Below, piece after piece: positions 26,947 to 34,563 of a stretch of 64,000 nucleotides of DNA; position 1 is the stretch's first letter, and every line of letters begins with the position of its first letter. The stretch is taken from positions 1 through 64,000 of the forward strand of contig NZ_UFQQ01000004.1 in NCBI RefSeq assembly GCF_900218015.1. Direction: 5' to 3'. Under the pieces are notes generated by a model that ran no database searches, was not told the DNA's origin, and saw only the letters and a list, made by a program, of their open reading frames with translations. Both the position numbers and the translations under genes were made by a program. The stretch comes from Rhodopseudomonas pentothenatexigens. Lineage in GTDB: Bacteria > Pseudomonadota > Alphaproteobacteria > Rhizobiales > Xanthobacteraceae.

Positions 26947-27408
26947 TCAGATCTTATAAACCATCACGAACACGGCAGCGACCAGCGGCACCGTGGCGAT
27001 GATGCCCCAGATCAGCCAGGTCTTGGCGTCGCGCCAATATTGCGGCGGAATGTCACCGCCCTGGGCGAAGCTGCGGGCAAGGCGCGCCTGGCGGATCTGG
27101 AGCGGGATCAGGATGCCGAGCCACATCAGCCCGGAGATCACGAACAGGATCTGCCCCGATACCAGCCAGAACGAATCGAACAGCGGAATGTCCTTGACCA
27201 ACGCCGCGCCGTAGCCGCCGATGATGATCAGCGCGATGCCGGCCAGCGTGAAGATGAAATCCGACACCGTGACACCGCGCTGCGCGTGCGCCACGATCTT
27301 CGGATCCCGCGTCATGTCGGAGAACGCCTTCCAGAAGGCGGTGATGGTGACGTTGCCGACCAGCACGACCACGCCGACGACGTGGAGAAACTTGAACACA
27401 TCATACAT
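26947..27408 (-). CDS. DUF2269-type integral membrane protein
   Basis: A 153-residue protein with four transmembrane helices (about 5-25, 47-68, 79-103, 130-152). The amino end MYDVFKFLHVVGVVVLVGNVTITAFWK resembles DUF2269 proteins. The histidine in the first helix (FLHV) is typical of this group and could bind haem or metal, but that is unproved. It ends close to the convergent FUSC stop. Function unknown. Confidence 0.7.
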   Translation of the reverse strand: MYDVFKFLHVVGVVVLVGNVTITAFWKAFSDMTRDPKIVAHAQRGVTVSDFIFTLAGIALIIIGGYGAALVKDIPLFDSFWLVSGQILFVISGLMWLGILIPLQIRQARLARSFAQGGDIPPQYWRDAKTWLIWGIIATVPLVAAVFVMVYKI

Positions 27409-27633
27409 CGGGTCTGTTCCGCGCCAGTGCCGTCGTGACCAGCACACCGCCGCGCCACCGCTCGATCGTCGGACTTGTGCTCATGGTTTTGTCGCGATTG
27501 TCAAATCGACCTTCGTCGCTGCGCCGCTCCAGGCGCTCGCATTGTTCCCAATCATGGATTTTCCGTCCGCCATCGACGATGCTGAGGGCGGCTCAGTGCC
27601 TTGCTGCAACACCGGCCGGAAAGGACGATTGCC

Positions 27634-27942
27634 ATGGTCCGCAACAGAGTCCGCAATAGAATTCCGACGCATCTGATCAATCTGTCGATCGGCGCGAGTC
27701 TGATCGCGCTGTCCGGCATCGCGAGCGTGCCTGCAAGCGCTCAGAGCTGTCATGAGCTGTGGGTCGAGCGCAACGGCTACTACAAAGATGCCGGCCACTG
27801 CTTCAAGACGTCGCGTGCGATCTCCTATTTCGGCAATCGCGGCTGCGTCTACGAATTCGAGGGCGAGGTTCCGTTGCCGCGCGGCATCCGCGCCCGCATC
27901 AACCAGATCCGTGCGCTGGAGCGACGGTTCGGCTGCGATTGA
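27634..27942 (+). CDS. Small secreted YARHG-domain protein
   Basis: A 102-residue exported protein. Signal peptide residues 1-36 (ASAQ cleavage). The mature part starts SCHELWVERNGYYKDAGHCFKTSRAISYFGNRGC, the short Trp/Tyr/Gly pattern of the YARHG domain, with four cysteines in all. Such proteins are extracellular or periplasmic and of unknown function. ATG 27634 is chosen for the AAAGGA site nine bases upstream. Confidence 0.72.
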   Translation: MVRNRVRNRIPTHLINLSIGASLIALSGIASVPASAQSCHELWVERNGYYKDAGHCFKTSRAISYFGNRGCVYEFEGEVPLPRGIRARINQIRALERRFGCD

Positions 27943-28006
27943 TGGTCCGGTCCCGGCCGGGGTGGTGAATTTCGCCGCGGTCCTGAAACTGCCTCAGGAA
28001 CATTCA

Positions 28007-28142
28007 GATACCTTTGCTGTTGGCCTGCCGACGGCAGTGGCGACGTGGTTGCGAGGTGATCGCAGGTCGCGGCGACCGTCGAGCACTCTTTCAGGTATCC
28101 TCCCAGACTATGGCCCGCAGCCTGATGCTGCGGGTCTCTTTG
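28007..28142 (+). ncRNA. Candidate structured RNA or riboswitch-like leader
   Basis: GATACCT (28007-28013) can pair with AGGTATC (28093-28099), closing a junction with three perfect hairpins: CTGCC/GGCAG (28025-28037), TGCGA/TCGCA (28050-28064) and GGTCG/CGACC (28065-28077). A terminator hairpin with U-rich tail follows (28114-28142). The layout, closed multi-helix domain then terminator then a gene 85 bases on, is that of a riboswitch or a small RNA. I cannot match it to a named family. There is no open frame with a ribosome site here. The lead-in 27943-28006 holds no feature except a short CCTGA/TCAGG hairpin at 27982-27998. Confidence 0.45.
28114..28142 (+). terminator. Rho-independent terminator
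   Basis: An eight-base-pair stem CCCGCAGC (28114-28121) with GCTGCGGG (28127-28134), loop CTGAT, followed by TCTCTTTG. One of the clearest terminators in the window. It lies 172 bases after the YARHG gene and before the esterase gene. Confidence 0.78.
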
Positions 28143-28226
28143 TCTGGCCCGGCGGTCCAGATCTACCATATTGCAACGCAGCAATTATATCCGGGGGCAG
28201 GGCAGGGGCCCAGACCAGGAGCGACC

Positions 28227-29423
28227 GTGTCACTGAAACATCACATCGACTTCCTCGGGCAGCTCCGGAAAATGCAGTCCGTCAACGGCTTCGGCAGCGG
28301 CGAAGCAGCCACGGACAGCCGCCTGACCGAGACGACGGCGTTCGGCGTCAACCCGGGCGGCTTGCGCATGTTCTCCTTTGTGCCGGACGGACCCGCGCAG
28401 AAACTTCCGCTCGTGGTGGTGCTGCACGGCTGCACCCAGAACGCCGCCGGATACGAGGTCGGAGCCGGCTGGTGTACGCTGGCGCAGCGCTATGGCTTCG
28501 CGCTGCTGCTCCCCGAGCAGACCCGCGCCAATAATCCCAACACCTGCTTCAACTGGTTCGCGCCCGACGACATCCGCCGCGACAGCGGCGAAGTCGGCTC
28601 GATCCGGCAGATGGTGGAGCACATGGCGCGAACCCACAACATCGACCGCGCCCGGATCTTCGCCACCGGGCTGTCGGCCGGCGGTGCGATGACTGCGGCG
28701 CTGCTCGCGACCTATCCGGACGTCTTCGCCGGCGGTGCCGTGATCGCCGGCCTGCCCTATGGGGTCGCGCTCAACGTGAGGCAGGCGTTGAAAGAGATGC
28801 GACAGGCGTCGGCTCGCACCAATCGCCAGCTCGGAGACCTGGTCCGCGGTGCCACTCCGCATCGAGGCCCTTGGCCGAAGCTTGCGGTGTGGCACGGTGA
28901 TGCCGATCGCACCGTCGATCCGGCCAATGCGGACGCCCTGGTTCGGCAATGGCTCGACCTGCATGGCCTGCCCGACGCGCCCACGGCCCAGAACAAGGTT
29001 GACGGCTATCCACGCAGGCTGTGGCGCAATCCAGGCGGTGAAACGGTGGTGGAATCCTACACCGTCACCGGCATGGCGCACGGCACGCCGCTCGGTGTCG
29101 GGGCCGGAGAGCAAAGCTACGGGATGGCCGGCGCGTATCTGCTCGATGTCGGTATCTCGTCGTCCTACCACATCGCTCAGTTCTTCGGCCTGACGGGGCG
29201 GATCCATCAATCGCGGCCTGCCGACAAGGCGGTTCGGCTCCGGCCCGCACCGACCGGCAGCCGCGATCCGGCAACCGAAGCTGCAGTCCGCGGCGGCGAC
29301 CGCGACCGCTCTCCGGGTGCTCAGCATGCCGAGGCGTCGTCGACGCAGTCCGAAGGCAGGCGTGGTTTCGACGTGGGTGCAGTCATCACCCGGGCGCTGA
29401 CCGCGGCGGGGCTAATGAAATAG
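28227..29423 (+). CDS. PHB-depolymerase/feruloyl-esterase family hydrolase
   Basis: A 398-residue esterase of the PHB depolymerase (LpqC-like) family. Oxyanion segment LVVVLHGCTQNAAGYEVGAGW (about 67-87); nucleophile elbow FATGLSAGGAMTAALLATYPDVF near 155 with intact GxSxG; acid WHGDADRTVDPANAD near 230; histidine VTGMAHGTPLG near 287. The C-terminal 80 residues are low-complexity. There is no obvious signal peptide, which is odd if it attacks extracellular polymer. GTG 28227 is chosen because AGGAG lies five bases before it; longer frames would cross the upstream terminator. Confidence 0.83.
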   Translation: MSLKHHIDFLGQLRKMQSVNGFGSGEAATDSRLTETTAFGVNPGGLRMFSFVPDGPAQKLPLVVVLHGCTQNAAGYEVGAGWCTLAQRYGFALLLPEQTRANNPNTCFNWFAPDDIRRDSGEVGSIRQMVEHMARTHNIDRARIFATGLSAGGAMTAALLATYPDVFAGGAVIAGLPYGVALNVRQALKEMRQASARTNRQLGDLVRGATPHRGPWPKLAVWHGDADRTVDPANADALVRQWLDLHGLPDAPTAQNKVDGYPRRLWRNPGGETVVESYTVTGMAHGTPLGVGAGEQSYGMAGAYLLDVGISSSYHIAQFFGLTGRIHQSRPADKAVRLRPAPTGSRDPATEAAVRGGDRDRSPGAQHAEASSTQSEGRRGFDVGAVITRALTAAGLMK

Positions 29424-29556
29424 TACCCTGCAAGTCCCAGCTCGGCTGCTGGCCGAAATATGAGCACGATCAGCGGGTGTTCGGTGCAGTGACGTACGGA
29501 ACAGATCGCGATGTAGTGACTTGTCAGACCACCTTTCATCACTCGGGAGTCTGACC

Positions 29557-29976
29557 ATGATCAATCGCTTCGCCGGAACTGCCATCGTCGTGCTCGCTCT
29601 CGCGGCACCTGCCGTCGCCAACGCCCAGGGGGTGCCGGGTGGGATCGAACGCGGCGCCCGCGAAGGTGAGCGCGCTGCGGGGCCGGTGGGCGCGGTGGTC
29701 GGCGGCACGATCGGGGGTGTGGTCGGCGGCGTCGCCGGCATTCTGGGCGTCGACGATCGCCCGCAATTCCGCCACTACGTGGTCGAGCAGCGGCACCCTT
29801 CGTACCGCTATCGCGACGAGGTTCGCGTCGGCGTCGTGCTGCCGTCCGACGGCGTGACCTATTACGAGGTGCCGGACCGCTTCGGCCGCGCCAGCGAGTA
29901 TCGCTACACCATCGTCAACGATCGGACCGTGCTGGTCGATCCGCGCACCCGGAAGGTGGTGGAAATCATCGAGTAA
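29557..29976 (+). CDS. DUF1236 family secreted protein
   Basis: A 139-residue exported protein: signal peptide 1-23 (VANAQ), a glycine-rich segment resembling a membrane-inserting glycine zipper (GPVGAVVGGTIGGVVGGVAGILG, about 41-64), then the DUF1236 domain LPSDGVTYYEVPDRFGRASEYRYTIVNDRTVLVDPRTRKVVEII. These proteins are abundant in Rhizobiales and have no assigned function. GGGAG before ATG 29557 fixes the start. A strong hairpin follows the stop. Confidence 0.85.
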   Translation: MINRFAGTAIVVLALAAPAVANAQGVPGGIERGAREGERAAGPVGAVVGGTIGGVVGGVAGILGVDDRPQFRHYVVEQRHPSYRYRDEVRVGVVLPSDGVTYYEVPDRFGRASEYRYTIVNDRTVLVDPRTRKVVEIIE

Positions 29977-29998
29977 TCGAACGGTCGCGTTCGAACGG

Positions 29999-30026
29999 CG
30001 GGCCGCCCCAGCCACAGGGCGGCCCG
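29999..30026. terminator. Shared terminator hairpin
   Basis: A perfect 10-base-pair GC stem, CGGGCCGCCC (29999-30008) with GGGCGGCCCG (30017-30026), loop of eight. It lies between the convergent DUF1236 and AraC-type genes. Confidence 0.68.
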
Positions 30027-30039
30027 TTCGCCGTTGCGT

Positions 30040-31017
30040 TCAGGACCGCGAGCGGTGCAGCGTTTCGGACGGTTTCTCGCCGAACATGTCGCGATAGTCC
30101 CGGGCAAAATGGCCCAAATTCGAGAAGCCGCAGGCCAGCGCGGCAGCCGTGACGGTGGTCGGCGTCTCCCCGTCCGACAGCAGATGATGGGCTTGCTGCA
30201 GCCGCACCCGCTTGGCAAAGGCCATCGGCGAGTAGCCGCGGCTGCGCTGAAACGCTTTGAAGATGCCGCGCGAACTGATCCCTGTCAGCGCCGCCAGCTT
30301 CTCGATCGTGATCGGCCGCATCCAATTGGCTTCGATGTATTCCTCGACCTGCCGGACGTGCTTCGGCGCCACGCCGTTGGCCTCGCGCTCGATCTGCCGG
30401 CTGTAGTTATGCCGGAAGGCGCTCAGGAACAGCAGGGTGATGGCCTCCTGGAGCTCGGCCAGCACCACCGCGGGCAGCGGACTGCAATTCAGTTGATTGG
30501 CCAAGAAACACAGCAGGCGTCGCAAATTCACGACCTGCGGCGCCTCGTTGTCCGCGGCCGGCTCGAATTCCAGCGCGGCTTTCGGCTTGCAGCCGAGCAG
30601 CGAGGCCAGCTTACGCTCGAGTGCGGCACTGTGGACGCGCAGCAGGCTGAACTGGTAGGTCGGTCCGTATTCGGTTCGTGCACTGCGGCGCGGCGAGATG
30701 ATGCCGCACTGTCTGGCGTTGATCGAGGTGGTCGATCCGCCGCTGCGGGTGAGGAACTGGCCGGCCAGGGCGATCTGCAGCCGGGCGCACTCGGCCTCCG
30801 GGAATTCAACCGTGATTGCGCCGATGCCGACGCCGAAGCCGAGCGCGATGTCTTCGAGCTGGACGAAGTTGCTGCGAACCTCGAAGTCCGGGCCGACCGG
30901 AGCTTCCACCAGCCTGGCGCCGTACACGGACTGAAGCGCCTGCCGGAGCTCCTCGGGATCAGTGGTATCGAAAGCGCGGTAGCGGGAGAGCGGCTCGTTG
31001 AGAAGCTCGACAGTCAT
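30040..31017 (-). CDS. AraC-family transcriptional regulator
   Basis: A 325-residue regulator with an N-terminal AraC-binding-like (cupin_6 type) domain and a C-terminal double helix-turn-helix (about 225-320: VEEYIEANWMRPITIEKLAALTGISSRGIFKAFQRSRGYSPMAFAKRVRLQQAHHLL and ALACGFSNLGHFARDYRDMFGEKPSETL). The N-terminal region (ISPRRSARTEYGPTYQFSLLRV) is like those of regulators of aromatic degradation and polyol uptake. ATG 31017 or GTG 31020 are both possible because GGAGG lies 11 bases upstream. No catabolic genes adjoin; the 220 bases to the next gene hold nothing I can name. Confidence 0.88.
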   Translation of the reverse strand: MTVELLNEPLSRYRAFDTTDPEELRQALQSVYGARLVEAPVGPDFEVRSNFVQLEDIALGFGVGIGAITVEFPEAECARLQIALAGQFLTRSGGSTTSINARQCGIISPRRSARTEYGPTYQFSLLRVHSAALERKLASLLGCKPKAALEFEPAADNEAPQVVNLRRLLCFLANQLNCSPLPAVVLAELQEAITLLFLSAFRHNYSRQIEREANGVAPKHVRQVEEYIEANWMRPITIEKLAALTGISSRGIFKAFQRSRGYSPMAFAKRVRLQQAHHLLSDGETPTTVTAAALACGFSNLGHFARDYRDMFGEKPSETLHRSRS

Positions 31018-31237
31018 CACTGATAACGCCTCCGGTCCCACATTCCACGGCCGATCCTGGTAACAGAACGAGGGAACCGGATGTCACTCGTAGAATTCCC
31101 AGGTATTTGCGGAAAATTGGACTCGGCAGAACGCAAACGGTTCAAAGCAATGATCAGGACACCGTCGCGCGTCGGTAGCCGGCGTGCGCCGAGAGCCGCG
31201 CACGGTCTGTGGTCGCGGGTGGAGAGGGGAGGCGCGG

Positions 31238-31903
31238 CTAGGCTTGGCCGGTCAGGAACGGGTTGGTGAGCCGCTCCTGGCCGAAGCTGGAGCCGGGGCC
31301 GTGCCCGCAGATGAAGCCGACATCGTCGCCGAGCGGCAGCAGCTTCCGGGTGATCGAGTCGATCAGCGTGGCGTGGCTGCCACCGGGCAGGTCGGTCCGT
31401 CCGACCGAGCCGGCGAACAGCACGTCGCCGACCAGCGCGAACCGCATCGCCTCGCTGAAGAACACCACGCTGCCCGGCGAATGGCCCGGACAATGCAGGA
31501 TCTGGAAGCTGAGTTCGCCGATACCAACGGTGTCGCCATCGTCGAGCCAGCGATCCGGGGTGACGTCGCGCACCCCGCCGATGCCGAAGCTGCGGCCGGA
31601 ATTGACGACATTGTCGAGCAGGAACTGGTCGTCGCGATGCGGCCCGATGATCTCGACCTCGAGGGCGTCGCGCAGATCGGCGGCTCCGCCGACGTGATCG
31701 ATATGACCGTGAGTCAGCCAGATCGCTTCGACGGCGACGTTGGTCTTCTCGATCGCGGCCAGGATCTCCGGCACGTCGCCGCCGGGATCGATCACCACCG
31801 CCTTGCGGGTGGTGTCGCACCACAGCAACGTGCAGTTCTGCTGGAACGGCGTGACGGGAATGATCGCGGCGCCGGCTTTCGCCTTGGTCTGGGTCTCGGT
31901 CAT
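31238..31903 (-). CDS. Metallo-beta-lactamase-fold hydrolase (YcbL/glyoxalase II-like)
   Basis: A 221-residue metallohydrolase. The dinuclear metal motif is THGHIDHVGG (about residues 63-72), with the later ligands in LHCPGHSPGSVVFF (about 131-144) and LVGDVLFAGSVGRTDLPGG (about 151-169), and the terminal CGHGPGS. The short length and lack of the glyoxalase II C-terminal helical domain match YcbL-type hydroxyacylglutathione hydrolase-like enzymes. ATG 31903 is the first in-frame ATG; a 16-base tandem repeat lies directly upstream of it. Confidence 0.87.
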   Translation of the reverse strand: MTETQTKAKAGAAIIPVTPFQQNCTLLWCDTTRKAVVIDPGGDVPEILAAIEKTNVAVEAIWLTHGHIDHVGGAADLRDALEVEIIGPHRDDQFLLDNVVNSGRSFGIGGVRDVTPDRWLDDGDTVGIGELSFQILHCPGHSPGSVVFFSEAMRFALVGDVLFAGSVGRTDLPGGSHATLIDSITRKLLPLGDDVGFICGHGPGSSFGQERLTNPFLTGQA

Positions 31904-31927
31904 GGCGGGACAATGCCGCGTCGCCAG

Positions 31928-31984
31928 GGGTGAGTCAAAGCAAGGGTGAGTCAAAGAAAGGGCGAGTCGCAGACGGACTCACCC
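31928..31984. repeat. Three imperfect 16-base tandem units plus inverted arm
   Basis: Units at 31928-31943 and 31944-31959 differ at one base (GGGTGAGTCAAAGCAA / ...AGAAA); a third at 31960-31975 is more diverged. GACTCACCC at 31976-31984 is the exact reverse complement of the unit start, so a hairpin can form. It lies between the VWA gene and the metallohydrolase gene, both on the minus strand. Confidence 0.8.
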
Positions 31985-32030
31985 TGCGGTGCCGTGGCCG
32001 GAAGCTCAGGAACCGGGCCGGCGGTCCCGG

Positions 32031-33149
32031 CTAACGCTTCAACTGCGCTTTCAACGTCGCCTCGACCTCGCGGTCGAACGACGAGGCCGGCTTCGGCTGT
32101 CGGGCGCGTTGCGCGACCAGATAGGCGTCGCGCTGCTTGACCAGGGCCGCGAGCTTGTCGTTGAGCGCCTTGCGCGCGGTCATCTGCGCTTCCAGCTTGG
32201 TGGCGCGCTGTTCGGCCGGCAATGCGCGCAGCTCGGGCGGCAGGTCGTCGTCCTTGACCTGGTCGAGCTTCTGCCGGCCGGCCAGCACGTCGCTGACCAG
32301 ATCGCCGCCGCCGGTCACCGCCTCGGACGTATTGCGGGCGCGCTTGTTGATGTAGCTCGCCATGTCGGATGCTGCGGCTGGCGCAGCCGCCGCGACCTTG
32401 GCGAGCTGCCCGGTCTTCTCCTCGGTGCGGCGCTGCAGCGGTGCCGGTCCGTACGGGATCACCGTGCCGTTGATCTGCTTCTGAAGGATGATGATGTCGT
32501 CGTCGTAGGGCGTTTCGATCACCACCACCTGTCCGCCGTCCTGCGGGATCGGGATATAGCGGCCGCGACCGCCGTCGGCGATCTCCTGCCACACCCGCGC
32601 GGTGTCGCGGGCACCACCGGCCTGTACGGCGTTGACCAGGATGTCCTTCTGCCGCGCCACCGCCAGGGTCTCGGAGTATTTGGTGTCCTGCGCATAATCC
32701 ATGTGCGGCGGCGCGTCGCCGACCAGGAACACGATGCGGCGGCTGTCGCCGCCCTGCCGCCAATGCAGCTTGTTGATCGCGGTATCGAGCGCCTCGTTGA
32801 CGCTCTCGGGCCAGTCGCCGCCGCCGCGCGCCTGCAGTTGCAGCAGCTGACCGTACAGATCCTGGATATCGGTGGTGAGGTCGACGCTGCGGACCACATA
32901 GTCGTCGCCGATGTCGCGATAGGCGACCAGGCCCATCCGGATCTCGGCGTCGGGGTTGTCGTCGGGAATCGCGGTCGCGATCGACCAGATCTTGCGCTTG
33001 GCGCCCTCGATCAGGCCGCTCATCGATCCGGTGGTGTCGAGCACGAAGGCGACGTCGACGGTCGGCCGCGCCTGCGCGGCCGAGGCGAGCGGCAGCGGCA
33101 GCGCCAGCGCGGCGACAGCCAGCGCGGTTGTGATGGTGATACGTTTCAT
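32031..33149 (-). CDS. Secreted von Willebrand factor type A domain protein
   Basis: A 372-residue exported protein: signal peptide 1-28 (AAQA), VWA domain about 30-215 with the metal-ion-dependent adhesion site FVLDTTGSMSG, the downstream threonine in VDLTTD, and the aspartate of FLVGDAPPHMD. The C-terminal third is a helical, charged region (EQRATKLEAQMTARKALNDKLAALVKQRDAYL) with coiled-coil character. VWA domains bind proteins through a bound metal. AGGAG lies nine bases before ATG 33149. The partner is unknown and no MoxR or TPR genes adjoin. Confidence 0.83.
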   Translation of the reverse strand: MKRITITTALAVAALALPLPLASAAQARPTVDVAFVLDTTGSMSGLIEGAKRKIWSIATAIPDDNPDAEIRMGLVAYRDIGDDYVVRSVDLTTDIQDLYGQLLQLQARGGGDWPESVNEALDTAINKLHWRQGGDSRRIVFLVGDAPPHMDYAQDTKYSETLAVARQKDILVNAVQAGGARDTARVWQEIADGGRGRYIPIPQDGGQVVVIETPYDDDIIILQKQINGTVIPYGPAPLQRRTEEKTGQLAKVAAAAPAAASDMASYINKRARNTSEAVTGGGDLVSDVLAGRQKLDQVKDDDLPPELRALPAEQRATKLEAQMTARKALNDKLAALVKQRDAYLVAQRARQPKPASSFDREVEATLKAQLKR

Positions 33150-33299
33150 CGTGATGATCTCCTGCGCCCCGCCAAGCCCACGCTCAATGCTCCGCCTTGC
33201 GGCACCCGACAAAGGTGCAGCCGCAACGGTTCTGCGGCCGAGTTCGGAACCACGTGACCGCTTGGGCCCCTGCTCCGAGTTCGGCTAGACTTGGACGCG

Positions 33300-33782
33300 A
33301 TGGAATCGAATGCCGTTCAAATGATTCTGCCGCGGGACTTGCGGCAATCCGAAACCGCGCTGAACGTCGCGCGCGGAACGCAGCGCTTGCTGCGATCGCT
33401 CGGCTTCGCCTGTGTCGGCGAACTGCCGCTGCCGTCCGGCCGACGCGCCGATCTGGTGGCGCTGAACGAGCGCGGCGAGATCTGGATCGTGGAGATCAAG
33501 TCCTCGGTCGAGGATCTGCGGGCCGACCACAAATGGCCGGAGTATCGCGCGCATTGTGACCGGCTGTTCTTCGCCTTCACCCAGGACCTGCCGTGCGAGA
33601 TCTTCCCGGGCGACACCGGACTGATCGTCGCGGACGGCTACGGCGCCCACCTGCAGTGCGAGGCGCCGGAGCACAGACTGCCGGCCGCGACCCGCAAGGT
33701 GATGATGCTGCGCTTCGCGCTCGCCGCCGCGCAGCGTCTCGGCCGGCTCAGCGACCCGCAGGGGTTTGCGGAGGGGGCGTAG
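33300..33782 (+). CDS. mmcB: MmcB-family DNA repair protein (predicted nuclease fold)
   Basis: A 160-residue protein of the alphaproteobacterial MmcB family. The pattern RRADLVALNERGEIWIVEIKSSVEDLRADHKWPEY (about residues 47-81) fits a PD-(D/E)xK nuclease core, with D at the end of one strand and E-x-K in the next. In Caulobacter, MmcB acts in mitomycin C resistance and is induced by DNA damage. ATG 33300 is the first ATG; a TTG three codons earlier is possible. I see no clear LexA box in the 150 bases upstream. Confidence 0.84.
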   Translation: MESNAVQMILPRDLRQSETALNVARGTQRLLRSLGFACVGELPLPSGRRADLVALNERGEIWIVEIKSSVEDLRADHKWPEYRAHCDRLFFAFTQDLPCEIFPGDTGLIVADGYGAHLQCEAPEHRLPAATRKVMMLRFALAAAQRLGRLSDPQGFAEGA

Positions 33783-33793
33783 CCTTGAGTGCC

Positions 33794-33889
33794 GTCATTC
33801 CGGGGCGCCGCGCAGCGGTGAACCCGGACTCTCGACGGATTTTCGCGTGTCAGATTCCGGGATCGTGAACTTCGTTCGCGCCGGATGAC
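33794..33889. repeat. Dispersed palindromic repeat, family B
   Basis: Starts GTCATTCCGGGGCGCCGCGC and ends GCGCCGGATGAC with AACCCGGACTCTCGA and CAGATTCCGGGATCG in between. This is the 'GTCATTCCGGGGCG' class of intergenic repeats common in Bradyrhizobium and Rhodopseudomonas. It separates mmcB from the regA stop codon, so it may also shape 3' ends. Confidence 0.72.
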
Positions 33890-33917
33890 TAGGCTGATAG
33901 TCAGAAGAGAGCTGTGC

Positions 33918-34472
33918 TTACCGCGGCGCGCGCTTGGCGAGGATGCGCTGCAGGGTGCGGCGGTGCATGTTGAGGCGGCGCGCCGTCTCGGAGACGTTGC
34001 GGTTGCACATCTCGTAGATCCGCTGGATATGCTCCCAGCGAACGCGATCGGCCGACATCGGATTCGGCGGCGGCTCGGATTTTTCGGTGTCGGTGGAGAG
34101 CAGCGCAGCGACCACGTCGTCGGCGTCCGCCGGCTTCGACAGATAGTCCACCGCGCCCATCTTCACCGCGGTCACTGCGGTGGCGATGTTACCGTAGCCG
34201 GTCAGCACGATCGCGCGGGCATCGGGGCGCTCGCGCTTCAGCGCCGAGACCACGTCCAGCCCATTGCCGTCGCCGAGCCGCAAATCGACCACCGCGAACG
34301 CCGGTGCCGACCGGCCGATCTGGGCAAGGCCGCTGGAGACACTGTCGCAGGCCGTGACGGCGAAGCCGCGTGTTTCCATCGCCCGTGCCAGCCGATCAAG
34401 GAACGGCTTGTCGTCCTCGACGATCAGCAGCGATCGGTCGGTGTAATCGTTCAGTTCGGGAATGGCGTTCAC
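33918..34472 (-). CDS. regA: RegA/PrrA/ActR-type response regulator
   Basis: A 184-residue redox response regulator. Receiver domain 14-125: acidic pair E19 D20 D21 and phospho-acceptor D63 (VVDLRLGDGNG), the same position as in Rhodobacter RegA. A four-proline linker (SEPPPNP) leads to a Fis-type helix-turn-helix NVSETARRLNMHRRTLQRILAKR at the C-terminus. It globally controls photosynthesis, carbon and nitrogen fixation and respiratory genes (known as RegR in Bradyrhizobium). GTG 34472 is chosen: GGAG lies about nine bases upstream and homologues begin NAI(P/A)ELND. It lies 90 bases downstream of regB. Confidence 0.95.
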   Translation of the reverse strand: MNAIPELNDYTDRSLLIVEDDKPFLDRLARAMETRGFAVTACDSVSSGLAQIGRSAPAFAVVDLRLGDGNGLDVVSALKRERPDARAIVLTGYGNIATAVTAVKMGAVDYLSKPADADDVVAALLSTDTEKSEPPPNPMSADRVRWEHIQRIYEMCNRNVSETARRLNMHRRTLQRILAKRAPR

Positions 34473-34563
34473 TAGCGTGGCTCCTCGGCGAGTCCTCAAA
34501 ATATGGTGACGCGGAGCCGCCCTGCCAAGGCCCGGAACCTGCGACCGGAGCGCGCGCCCTAGG

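Noticed and set aside
28007-28142. 6S RNA, tmRNA or SRP RNA identity for the structured element
   Set aside because: Neither the SRP tetraloop domain, a tRNA-like acceptor end nor a convincing 6S open-complex mimic could be identified. Left as an unnamed structured RNA.
28014-28226. N-terminal extension of the 28.2 kb esterase to an upstream start
   Set aside because: The extension would read through the terminator hairpin and structured region, and the first conserved residues begin after GTG 28227, which has AGGAG before it.
31928-31984. CRISPR-like array
   Set aside because: Units are contiguous without spacers and only 16 bases long; no cas genes in the window.
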